DNA of 64,000 nucleotides from an uncultured Isosphaeraceae bacterium (GTDB lineage Bacteria; Planctomycetota; Planctomycetia; Isosphaerales; Isosphaeraceae), in contig CAMFLR010000002.1 in NCBI GenBank assembly GCA_945957605.1, positions 124,001 to 188,000 of the forward strand, given 5' to 3'. Of this stretch, positions 41,230-49,443 are shown piece by piece (the stretch's first letter is position 1; each line of letters starts with the position of its first letter). A program made the position numbers and the translations under genes. Below the pieces are notes generated by a model, which searched no databases, had not been told where the DNA came from, and worked only from the letters and a program-made list of their open reading frames with translations.

Positions 41230-42900
41230 CTACGCGGTCGCGATATCCGAGACATCGCCCAACTCGTATTTATCAATTCCTTGGGCTTTGAGTACGTGCT
41301 TCCGAACTTTACCCGTCACCGTTTTCGGCAACGAGTCGACAATCTCGACGTAAGTCGGCACTTTGAAATGTGCAATCTGCCCGCGGCAGAAGTCGAAAAC
41401 TTCGTCCGCCTCCATTGAAAGACCAGGCTTGGGAACAATCCACGCCGAAATCACCTCGCCATATTTCTTGTCCGGTAGCCCAACAACAGCAACCTCACCC
41501 ACTTTGGGATGATGGTGGAGATATTCTTCAACTTCGGGAGGATAGACGTTTTCACCCCCTCGTATGATTAATTCTTTGCAGCGACCAACGATTCGATAAT
41601 TGCCGTCCTCACACTCGCGAGCCAGGTCACCAGTCGCAAGCCAACCATCGGCGTCCATCACGCGGGCCGTCGCCTCAGAGTTGTGATAGTACCCCACCAT
41701 CACGCCATGACCTCGCGTCAGCAACTCGCCAGGCTCGCCTCTGGGAACATCCTGGCGCGTTGCGGGATCGACGATTCGAGCCTCAACACCGCGAATCACC
41801 CGGCCGACCGTCCCCACGCGCACCTCGATCGAGTCATCGGCCGAGGTCATCGTGATAATCGGCGACGCCTCGGTGAGTCCGTACCCAATCGTGATCTGCT
41901 TCGCTCCGAGCCGATGCACCACCGCATTCATGAGCGGCAGCGGACACGGGCTTCCCGCCATGATTCCCGTGCGCAGGCTCGAGGTGTCATAATCACTCAG
42001 GTTGGGATGATCGAGCTCGCTTATGAACATCGTTGGCACACCATAAACCGACGTGCACCGTTCGCGGTCAATCGCCGATAGCGTTGCCTCGGGATCAAAT
42101 GTTGGCGCTGGCACCACGATTGCCGCTCCGCTCACCACGCACGCGAGCGTCCCCAAAACACATCCAAAACAATGATAAAACGGCACCGGCACGCAAACGC
42201 GATCGTCTGCCGTGTACTTCGTACGCTCGCTCACCATGAACGCATTCATCAGCACATTTCGGTGCGTCAACATCGCCCCTTTGGGCAAACCAGTCGTTCC
42301 CGACGTAAACTGAATGTTGTAAACATCATTGGGTTTGACGGCATTCAAGCGTTCATCAAAACCAGCGGGCGCGTCCCCCGACTCCAACTCGCTCCAATTA
42401 ATCCAACCTGCGCTGGGTTTTGCTCCCAACGAAACAAGCCGCCGAAGCGCAGGTAATGCCGCCGACGACCACTCGCGGTTCTCTCGCACCTCGGGAATAA
42501 TCGATTCGATCATTGCTACAAAATTTGATGTTTTGAACGATTCTCCGACGATCAGCGTGACGACATCACCAAGCCGAAGTGTTTCCTCAAGTTCATGCGT
42601 GCGATAGGCCGGGTTGATGTTCACCAGCACCGCGCCGATCCGACCAACCGCAAACTGCGTGACCACCCATTCGGGGACATTCATCGACCAGATGCCGACA
42701 TGCTCGCCCGTCGCAACGCCGCGCTTCATCAATTGGCCGGCGACCACATCAACCCGCCGATCGAGTTCGTTCCAACTCCAACGCAGGCCAAGCTTCGGAA
42801 AAACCACCGCATCGTGCGTCGGAAACTTGGCGGCCGTGGCGCGTAGCACTTCACCGACGGTCAGACCATCGACCCAGGGCCTCGGGATACACTCGGGCAT
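41230..42900 (-). CDS. Acyl-CoA synthetase (AMP-forming), FadD-like
   Basis: This 556-residue enzyme activates a carboxylic acid to its CoA thioester through an acyl-AMP. The P-loop-like A3 motif is YNIQFTSGTTGLPKGAMLTHRN. The A5 region YGLTEASPIITMT, the A7/A8 stretch WLATGDLARECEDGNYRIVGRCKELIIRGGENVYPPEVEE, and the A10 PKTVTGKVRK with the catalytic Lys are all intact. The ATG at 42900 follows AAGGAG. It is last in the six-gene acyl-CoA operon, 23 bases after the hydratase gene, so it likely primes the cluster's substrate, perhaps a branched or medium-chain acid. Substrate not predictable from sequence. Confidence 0.92.
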   Translation of the reverse strand: MPECIPRPWVDGLTVGEVLRATAAKFPTHDAVVFPKLGLRWSWNELDRRVDVVAGQLMKRGVATGEHVGIWSMNVPEWVVTQFAVGRIGAVLVNINPAYRTHELEETLRLGDVVTLIVGESFKTSNFVAMIESIIPEVRENREWSSAALPALRRLVSLGAKPSAGWINWSELESGDAPAGFDERLNAVKPNDVYNIQFTSGTTGLPKGAMLTHRNVLMNAFMVSERTKYTADDRVCVPVPFYHCFGCVLGTLACVVSGAAIVVPAPTFDPEATLSAIDRERCTSVYGVPTMFISELDHPNLSDYDTSSLRTGIMAGSPCPLPLMNAVVHRLGAKQITIGYGLTEASPIITMTSADDSIEVRVGTVGRVIRGVEARIVDPATRQDVPRGEPGELLTRGHGVMVGYYHNSEATARVMDADGWLATGDLARECEDGNYRIVGRCKELIIRGGENVYPPEVEEYLHHHPKVGEVAVVGLPDKKYGEVISAWIVPKPGLSMEADEVFDFCRGQIAHFKVPTYVEIVDSLPKTVTGKVRKHVLKAQGIDKYELGDVSDIATA

Positions 42901-42923
42901 CGGCGCCGCTCCTTTTGTGTGGT

Positions 42924-43724
42924 TCAGTTCGAAACGTCCCACCTCGGCCGCCGCTTCTCGATAAACGCCGTGATCCCCTCGATCGCCTCGTCCGACACGC
43001 GAATCGCCGCGCTCACCGCCGCCGCGCCACGCAGGTCGCGCGGCGAACGTGTCAATTGAGAGAGTTGCGTCTTCGTCGTCGCCACGGCAATCGGCCCGAG
43101 CCGCGCAAACGCAGCCCCCTGCTCCACCGCCGCCGACAGACAGTCATCCGCTTTTACGACGCGATTCACCAGTCCCCACTGAAGTGCGTCGCTCGCCGAA
43201 ATCGACTCGCCCGTGAGCAAAAGCTGCCGGGCCCGCCGCTCGCCGACAAGCCGTACCAAGTCGTGCATCACGATCGCCGCAACCATTCCTCGCTTCACTT
43301 CAGGATAGCCGAACGACACGCCCTCTACCGCGATCACGAGGTCGCATGCCATCGCCAGACCTGCCCCGCCTGCCATCGCATCTCCACCGATCGCTCCAAT
43401 GATCGGTTTGGGACAATCATGAATTTGCGCGATCAGATCCGCATACGATTGAGCGGAGATGATCGCCGCACGTTCTCCTTCGCTCGCGCTGAAGCTAGCG
43501 GGACGGTGAGCTTCTTTCAGATCCATTCCAGCCGAAAAGACCGGCGGTGCCCCGGTGAGCACCATCGCACGCACCTGCGAATCGAGCCGGCTGGCGTCAA
43601 TCGCCTGGCTGATCTGATTCATCAAGCTGGATGAAAGCGCGTTCCGCCGTTCGGGCCGGTTGAGCGTGATCACAGCCACAACGCCGCGTTTCTCGACGAG
43701 AACCTCACCCGCCCCGTTGCTCAT
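42924..43724 (-). CDS. Enoyl-CoA hydratase/isomerase family protein (LiuC-like)
   Basis: This 266-residue crotonase-fold protein has LNRPERRNALSSSL, FSAGMDLKEAHRP (oxyanion region), GGDAMAGGAGLAMACDLVIAV and SFGYPEVKRGMVAAI. The second catalytic Glu (in YPEV) is present. The first, normally in G-G-x-E-L, is Gly here (GGAGL), as in methylglutaconyl-CoA hydratases of the LiuC/GnyH type. That, and the methylcrotonyl-CoA carboxylase-like gene in the operon, points to leucine or isoprenoid degradation. Its ATG overlaps the stop of the AtuA-C gene (ATGA). Confidence 0.85.
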   Translation of the reverse strand: MSNGAGEVLVEKRGVVAVITLNRPERRNALSSSLMNQISQAIDASRLDSQVRAMVLTGAPPVFSAGMDLKEAHRPASFSASEGERAAIISAQSYADLIAQIHDCPKPIIGAIGGDAMAGGAGLAMACDLVIAVEGVSFGYPEVKRGMVAAIVMHDLVRLVGERRARQLLLTGESISASDALQWGLVNRVVKADDCLSAAVEQGAAFARLGPIAVATTKTQLSQLTRSPRDLRGAAAVSAAIRVSDEAIEGITAFIEKRRPRWDVSN

Positions 43725-44053
43725 GATCCCCGATCCTCCGGCGCATCGAGCTGCAATTCCAACACCAGGGTGCCCAGTGCCTTCCCCTGCGTGTCGAGTC
43801 GTAAAGACCGGCTCGCGCCGCCCGACAACGCATTCTCAATCACAAAATTAAACGCATGAATTCCTGGCAGTTCATAGCGAGTGACATTGCCGATCCCCAT
43901 CGGTGCGAAGTACGACGCCACTCGCTCGGCGGTAAGCACACGTGCCAGCCACTCAAATGCCGCAGCACTATTCGCAACTACGCCAATATTGGAGCGATTT
44001 CCCTTATCGCCACTCCGCGCGTGCGCAAGATCGCCAAGCCGAATTCGCTTCAT
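43721..44053 (-). CDS. AtuA C-terminal-like (ferredoxin-fold) protein
   Basis: This 110-residue protein starts MKRIRLGDLAHARSGDKGN, the conserved start of the AtuA C-terminal ferredoxin-fold domain. In many AtuA proteins it is fused to the large domain. Here it is a separate gene joined by ATGA overlaps both to the AtuA gene before it (44050-44053) and to the hydratase after it (43721-43724). GGGAGTGGG precedes the ATG. The pair is expected to work as one complex in acyclic-terpene or branched acyl-CoA degradation, where the exact reaction is still not settled. Confidence 0.85.
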   Translation of the reverse strand: MKRIRLGDLAHARSGDKGNRSNIGVVANSAAAFEWLARVLTAERVASYFAPMGIGNVTRYELPGIHAFNFVIENALSGGASRSLRLDTQGKALGTLVLELQLDAPEDRGS

Positions 44054-45417
44054 GTCGCCCACTCCCGCGCCGTGCGCACTTGAACTTTGGGCGCCACCAG
44101 ATAGCGAGGCACCAGCGCCGGCCAGTAGCCAAACGCCGGTTTCGGCTGCGGCCGGCCGCTCGCATAACCCGCAATTCCCGGCGGTCCTGCCGTGATGAGC
44201 GGTGCAATCTCGCGGCAAAACCGCTCAATCGCCGCACGCCGCGCATCGCGAACCGTCACCCGCAGCATCACCTCATACGGCGGACTCACGCGAACCACGC
44301 CCGGCGCAACATCCCCCGCACCAATCACCTCGACCAGCGAATTCTCGAGCACAAAGCCCGCCCGTTCGACACGATCGATCACAATCCGACCGGCCGCGCG
44401 TGCCTTCGCCTCGGCATCGCGGCCAACCACCGCCACCATGCCGCTTGCAGTCCAGCCGTCGCGATAAACGGCCGAAAGCTTGAGCTCGCGCCCCGGCGCC
44501 GTGCCTCGCGCGCCCGTAACGGCCACGCGATCGGCAGCGTCTTGAGCCATACGCACATTTGTGAGATCAACATTCACATCCGGCGTGCGATAACATGCGG
44601 GGTCGTCGATCTCATACACGAGTTGTTCGGCAACAGTCGCGGTCGTCACCAGACCACCCGAACGATCGGGCTTGGTGATCGTGCAGGCACCATCGGAGCC
44701 AAGTTCAGCGATCGGATAGCCAATCGACGCGAAATCTTGGACGTTTGACCAATCATGCCACAGACCACCCGTCGCCTGTGCGCCACATTCAATCAGATGT
44801 CCGGCGACACTCGACGTTGCGAGATGATCCCAGTCGTCCCATTTCCAGCCGAATTTCGCCGCGGCCGGCCCCACCGTAAGCGACGCGTCGGCCACGCGCC
44901 CGGTGATAACGACCTTCGCCGCACCAGCAAGTGCTTCAGCAATTTCCCTCGCACCAAGATAAGCATTTGCACAAACGAGGCGATCGACGACGGTCGAAAT
45001 CGGTTCGCCTGTTTCCATGTGCGGGAACAGAATACCTTCACTGATCCATGTTGGAATCCAACTCAGCAGATCATCCCCGGTCACCACGCCAATGGGCCAA
45101 TCTTCAAGTCCCGCCGCGACGAGATCCTGAGCCGCCGCGTGAGCGCATGCTTCGGGGTTGAGTCCGCCGGCGTTCGTCACGATCGCCGGCCCACCGCGCT
45201 CCTTGAGAAATGGGGCGAGTCGCGGCATCAGTTCGGGAAAATCGGTCACGAACCCTGCCGCTGGATTCTTGGAACGCACGTGCGCCAGAATCGCCATCGT
45301 CAGCTCGGCGAGATATTCGAGCGTGAGCACGTCGAGCGAACCGCTTTTGACGATCGCCACGGGCGCATCGAGGTTATCGCCCCAGAAACCTGCTCCGTTC
45401 CCAATCCTCAGGCTCAT
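44050..45417 (-). CDS. Acyclic terpene utilisation AtuA-family protein (DUF1446)
   Basis: This 455-residue protein of the DUF1446/AtuA family starts SLRIGNGAGFWGDNLDAP, the family opening. It continues with LEYLAELTMAIL, VTNAGGLNPEACA, VVITGRVADASLTVGPAAAKFGW and GHLIECGAQATGG. Family members are needed for growth on citronellol and similar acyclic terpenes in Pseudomonas. The enzyme activity is not firmly known. It lacks the C-terminal ferredoxin-like domain, which is the next gene. The ATG at 45417 follows GGAGG. It lies 23 bases after the carboxylase beta gene. Confidence 0.9.
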   Translation of the reverse strand: MSLRIGNGAGFWGDNLDAPVAIVKSGSLDVLTLEYLAELTMAILAHVRSKNPAAGFVTDFPELMPRLAPFLKERGGPAIVTNAGGLNPEACAHAAAQDLVAAGLEDWPIGVVTGDDLLSWIPTWISEGILFPHMETGEPISTVVDRLVCANAYLGAREIAEALAGAAKVVITGRVADASLTVGPAAAKFGWKWDDWDHLATSSVAGHLIECGAQATGGLWHDWSNVQDFASIGYPIAELGSDGACTITKPDRSGGLVTTATVAEQLVYEIDDPACYRTPDVNVDLTNVRMAQDAADRVAVTGARGTAPGRELKLSAVYRDGWTASGMVAVVGRDAEAKARAAGRIVIDRVERAGFVLENSLVEVIGAGDVAPGVVRVSPPYEVMLRVTVRDARRAAIERFCREIAPLITAGPPGIAGYASGRPQPKPAFGYWPALVPRYLVAPKVQVRTAREWAT

Positions 45418-45440
45418 GGCGGTTCTCGCCTCCACCCGGC

Positions 45441-47078
45441 TCAGGTTTGAAACACGCCCACCGAGTTCGTCGCGTTCGGCCGCTCGCGCGCGGCGATGGC
45501 AAACGCTTCAATCAAAATATCACGCGTCGCCGTTGGGTCGATTATGGCGTCGATCCACCCTCGCGCCGCGGCGTAACGAATGTCCGTCTCCTGATCGTAC
45601 CGCGCACGGAGTTCGTCGCTCATCGCTTTCATGCTATCGTCGTCCACCGCGCGACCTGCCCGCTTTTCGGCTGCCACACGGACGTCGAGCATCGTTCGCG
45701 CCGCTTGCTGGGCTCCCATCACGGCATAACGCGCGCCGGGCCAGGCGAAGAGAAAGCGGGGATCAAACGCACGTCCACAAAGTGCATAGTGTCCGGCACC
45801 AAAAGAGTGACCAAGAATCACCGTGATTTTCGGCACTGTCGCATTGCTGACGGCATTCACCAACTTTGCGCCTCGGCGAATGATCCCCGAACGCTCGGCA
45901 TCGCGGCCCACGTCAAACCCATTTACGTCCTGAAGGAATAACAGCGGAGTTCGGGCCTGGTTGCATTCCATGACGAACCGCGCCGCCTTATCGGCACTGT
46001 CGCCGTAAATCACACCGCCAAATTGCATCGGCCCACCGCCCTGCGGTTTGAATCGCAAGCGCTGGTTGGCCACAATCCCCACCGCGCGACCTCCCAGACG
46101 CGCAAACCCACACACAAGCGTGCGACCAAACTCCGCGCGGTATTCGTCGAAGCGTCCGCCGTCGACAATCGCCGCGAGCACATCGCGCATGTCATATTGC
46201 GCTGAAGGATCGCCCTTCACGAGATCGAGCACCGACTCAATCGGCCGCGAAGGAGGATCGATTTCGTTCGAAGCGAAAACGTCACTCGGATCAGGCTGCA
46301 AGTAACCGATCAATCGACGCAGCCGATCGAGACATGCGTCATCATTAGGCTCGAGATAATCGATCGTGCCGCTGACGCCCGCGTGCATCCCTGCGCCGCC
46401 GAGTTCTTCATGGCCGACGTCCTGACCAATCGCCGCCTTCACGAGCGCCGGACCAGCAAGATACAGGCCCGAACCTTCGGTCATCAGCACGGTGTCGCAG
46501 AGCACGGGCAAGTAAGCACCGCCCGCGACACAGTTACCCATGATCGCTGCGAACTGCGGAATGCCTTCCGCCGAGAGAACTGCGTTGTTGCGAAAAATTC
46601 GGCCGAAATCGTCCTCGTCGGGAAATACTTCGTCCTGCATTGGTAGAAAAACGCCGGAGGAATCAACCAGATAGACAAGCGGCAGCGCGTTCGTTCGCGC
46701 AATAGTTTGAGCACGTAAAATCTTCTTGATCGTCATCGGAAAACACGCGCCGGCCTTCACCGTTGCATCGTTCGCGACGATCATCACCCTACGGCCCGAC
46801 ACGAGGCCGGTCCCGGTGACAACTCCCGCCCCCGGCGCGCCACCCCACTCTTCATACATCCCGTGCGCGGCCCAGAGACCGAATTCGAGAAACTTCGAAC
46901 CTGAATCGATCAGCTTGCCAATCCGTTCCCGCGCGGTGAGGCGTCCTTTGTCGTGCTGCCGCTTGATTGCCTCGGCGCCGCCGCCCAGTCGAATGGTCTC
47001 TTCCTCAGAATGAAATCGCTGCGATACTTCGCGCAGCGATAATTCCGCACCAGCCTGGCGAGCGTCTCGAAGCGACAC
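45441..47078 (-). CDS. Acyl-CoA carboxylase beta subunit, methylcrotonyl-CoA type
   Basis: This is the 545-residue carboxyltransferase subunit of a biotin-dependent acyl-CoA carboxylase. Key parts are HDKGRLTARERIGKLID, YLVDSSGVFLPMQDEVFPDEDDFGRIF (very close to methylcrotonyl-CoA carboxylase), MGNCVAGGAYLPVLCD (the oxyanion G-G-A-Y), VGHEELGGAGMHAGVSGTID, and VILGHSFGAGHYALCGRAFDP. It starts with GTG preceded by GGGAGG. The partner alpha subunit with biotin carboxylase and biotin carrier is not in the cluster, so it must be encoded elsewhere. Geranyl-CoA, methylcrotonyl-CoA or a related thioester is the likely substrate. Confidence 0.92.
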   Translation of the reverse strand: MSLRDARQAGAELSLREVSQRFHSEEETIRLGGGAEAIKRQHDKGRLTARERIGKLIDSGSKFLEFGLWAAHGMYEEWGGAPGAGVVTGTGLVSGRRVMIVANDATVKAGACFPMTIKKILRAQTIARTNALPLVYLVDSSGVFLPMQDEVFPDEDDFGRIFRNNAVLSAEGIPQFAAIMGNCVAGGAYLPVLCDTVLMTEGSGLYLAGPALVKAAIGQDVGHEELGGAGMHAGVSGTIDYLEPNDDACLDRLRRLIGYLQPDPSDVFASNEIDPPSRPIESVLDLVKGDPSAQYDMRDVLAAIVDGGRFDEYRAEFGRTLVCGFARLGGRAVGIVANQRLRFKPQGGGPMQFGGVIYGDSADKAARFVMECNQARTPLLFLQDVNGFDVGRDAERSGIIRRGAKLVNAVSNATVPKITVILGHSFGAGHYALCGRAFDPRFLFAWPGARYAVMGAQQAARTMLDVRVAAEKRAGRAVDDDSMKAMSDELRARYDQETDIRYAAARGWIDAIIDPTATRDILIEAFAIAARERPNATNSVGVFQT

Positions 47079-47099
47079 GAATCACGCCCTCCCAACAGT

Positions 47100-48284
47100 T
47101 CAAGCCAGGCGTTCAACCACCATCGCCACGGCGTTGCCGCCGCCGAGACAGAGCGACGCTACACCATAGCGACCGCCAGTGCGTTTGAGCGCGTGCAGTA
47201 GCGTGACCAGCACACGAGCACCGCTGGCACCAATTGGATGCCCCAGCGCAATTGCTCCGCCGTAGCGATTTACCCGTTCTGGATCGATTTCCAAACCGCG
47301 AACGGAGGCGAGCATCTGTGACGCAAACGCTTCGTTGATCTCAAAAAGATCAATGTCTTTGATATTCAGCTTTGCCTTCGCCAATGCGCGTCGTACGGCT
47401 TCGATCGGTGCAACAAACAGATCGCGCGGTTCGGTCCCTGCGGTTGCAGATGCGAGGATTCTCGCCAGCGGAGACGTTTCAAGTCGCACATCAGGCGACG
47501 CCACAACCAGCATCGCCGCGCCGTCGCTTAAGGTTGAGGCGTTTCCCGCGGTTACGATTCCATCCTTCGTAAACGCGGGCGAAAGTTTTGCGAGACTTTC
47601 AACCGTCGTATCGCTGCGTGGACCTTCATCCGTCGCGACTTCGGTCGGCCCGCCACGCTTGGAAGCAATCGGCACTGGCTCAATCTCTTCGCGAAACACG
47701 CCCGCCGCAACCGCTTCGCTTGCGCGTCGTTGGCTTTCGGCGGCGAATGTGTCAAGGTCGGAACGCGTAAGCCCGCACTGCTTTGCTGTGTGCTCAGCCG
47801 CCATTCCCATCGGCCAAGACTCAAATGCACACGTCAAACCATCGTGCAATAATGAGTCGACTAGCGGCTGATCTCCCACCTTCCAGCCGGCGCGTCCTTG
47901 CCGCAACACGTGCGGCGCATTGCTCATGCTTTCGATGCCGCCGGCGAGGACTACACGCGAGTCACCTGCGCGGATCGCCGAATCTGCCAGCATCACGGCA
48001 CGCAAGCCGGAACCGCAGACCATGTTGACGGTCAATGCACTCGCGGTCGCCGGCATTCCCGCGCCGATTGCGACCTGCCGCGCAGGCGCCTGGCCGAGAC
48101 CGGCCGGCAACACGCAGCCGACGATCGCTTCGTCGATTGTTGCGGGATCGATTCCTGCTCGAGTGATCGCACCTCGCGCGGCGACCACGCCAAGTTCGAC
48201 GGCTGACTTGCTCGCCAGGCCACCGAGAAAGCGGCCGATCGGAGTCCGGCACGCCGAGATGATGAGAGGGAACGCTTCGGCCAT
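47100..48284 (-). CDS. Acetyl-CoA acetyltransferase (thiolase)
   Basis: This 394-residue thiolase cleaves 3-ketoacyl-CoA to acetyl-CoA, or condenses two acetyl-CoA. NMVCGSGLRAVMLAD has the acyl-accepting Cys, GGAIALGHPIGASGARVL the catalytic His, and VASLCLGGGNAVAMVVE the second Cys. Length is typical. The ATG at 48284 follows GAAGGTGG; upstream in-frame codons add unrelated residues. It opens the minus-strand six-gene operon and lies 21 bases ahead of the carboxylase beta gene, so it probably gives the last step of the pathway. Confidence 0.93.
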   Translation of the reverse strand: MAEAFPLIISACRTPIGRFLGGLASKSAVELGVVAARGAITRAGIDPATIDEAIVGCVLPAGLGQAPARQVAIGAGMPATASALTVNMVCGSGLRAVMLADSAIRAGDSRVVLAGGIESMSNAPHVLRQGRAGWKVGDQPLVDSLLHDGLTCAFESWPMGMAAEHTAKQCGLTRSDLDTFAAESQRRASEAVAAGVFREEIEPVPIASKRGGPTEVATDEGPRSDTTVESLAKLSPAFTKDGIVTAGNASTLSDGAAMLVVASPDVRLETSPLARILASATAGTEPRDLFVAPIEAVRRALAKAKLNIKDIDLFEINEAFASQMLASVRGLEIDPERVNRYGGAIALGHPIGASGARVLVTLLHALKRTGGRYGVASLCLGGGNAVAMVVERLA

Positions 48285-48488
48285 GCCGCCACCTTCTGCA
48301 ATTGGCTTTTGCCCCGAGATCGACGCGTTATGTCGATAACTCAGCCCCCATCGGGATTTTAGAGTCACCCGGCCACGCGGTCAACGATGCAAATCATCAT
48401 CCGTCGGCGAAACCGGGGCGTCTCGCTGGGGTTACATTCGTGTTGCTTGGTGATTCATGTGCAGCCGTTTTCGTGGGGAGCCACTCAT

Positions 48489-49316
48489 ATGCGGTCTCGT
48501 GCAACCATCGCCACTCTGCTCGCCGTTGCCGCCTTCGGATTGCCGCACGCGCGGGGGCAAGTTGCCGGCGGTGAGTTGCGTGAACTGTTTCAGCGACTCG
48601 ACGCGAATAACGACCAAACGATCGAAGCCAGCGAAGTTCCCGAAGCCGCGAGCGCAGCGTTCGACAAGCTTCTGAGACTCGGCGACACGAACAAAAACGG
48701 CAAGCTCGAAGCCGATGAACTTCGCGAACTCGCGAGGCACATGGCGGCAGGCCAGGTCGGCGGTGGCGCGGGACCGGCCGCCCGAATCAAGGCGATGGAT
48801 AAAGATAAAGACGGCAGGGTGAGCAAGTCGGAATTCACAGGCATTCCGGCGAATTTTGATCGCTTCGACAAGAACAAGGATGGTTTCATCGACGCCGACG
48901 AGTTGAAAGCACTCAATCCAGCCGCCGGAGCGCCGGCGGTTCCAGCCGCAGGCATGGCTGCGATCGATAAGAACGGCGACGGTAAGATTAGCCGCGAGGA
49001 GTTCCCTGGTCCGGCCGCTGCGTTCGACCGGCTTGATACAAACAAAGACGGCCAGCTCGATAAGGATGAAGCCGCAAAACTTGCGACGCTGCGAAATCAG
49101 CGCTTGAATGCCATGGATAAGAATGGCGACAAGAAGCTCTCGCGCGACGAATACCAAGGGCCGCCCGCTCTCTTTGATCGCCTCGATGCCGATAAAGATG
49201 GATTCGTATCCTTTGAAGAGTTGAAGCGGTTGCAGGGCATGTTCGGCGGCGATGCGAAGCCGAAGGCTAAAGCCGAACCGGAAAAGAAGGCCGAAGCGAA
49301 GAAGCCGAGTGCGTGA
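48489..49316 (+). CDS. Exported EF-hand protein with eight calcium loops
   Basis: This 275-residue protein has a signal peptide (about 1-24, ending HARGQ) and eight EF-hand-type loops, among them DTNKNGKLEADE, DKDKDGRVSKSE, DKNKDGFIDADE, DKNGDGKISREE, DTNKDGQLDKDE and DADKDGFVSFEE. The first (DANNDQTIEASE) and seventh (DKNGDKKLSRDE) are less canonical. It ends in a Lys/Ala/Glu tail. Multi-EF-hand exported proteins are common in planctomycetes and probably bind extracytoplasmic calcium, with structural or signalling roles. GGGGAG precedes the ATG, which is far better than the earlier in-frame ATG at 48387. It is divergent from the thiolase operon. Confidence 0.9.
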   Translation: MRSRATIATLLAVAAFGLPHARGQVAGGELRELFQRLDANNDQTIEASEVPEAASAAFDKLLRLGDTNKNGKLEADELRELARHMAAGQVGGGAGPAARIKAMDKDKDGRVSKSEFTGIPANFDRFDKNKDGFIDADELKALNPAAGAPAVPAAGMAAIDKNGDGKISREEFPGPAAAFDRLDTNKDGQLDKDEAAKLATLRNQRLNAMDKNGDKKLSRDEYQGPPALFDRLDADKDGFVSFEELKRLQGMFGGDAKPKAKAEPEKKAEAKKPSA

Positions 49317-49369
49317 CCTCGCGGCCGCCTGAAAACTTGCCACTCCAGCGCTACCCACGCGACAAACGG

Positions 49370-49395
49370 CCGACGCATTGCCTAGAATGCGTCGG
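49370..49395 (+). terminator. Perfect hairpin after the EF-hand gene
   Basis: CCGACGCATT and AATGCGTCGG form a perfect 10-bp stem with a 6-base loop. There is no T-run after it. It lies between the EF-hand and FIST genes and overlaps in-frame codons upstream of the true FIST start. Confidence 0.55.
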
Positions 49396-49443
49396 TGCCT
49401 GTGCTCGACGCAGGCGTGGGGCGTCGTCAGAGGAGTTGGCAGG

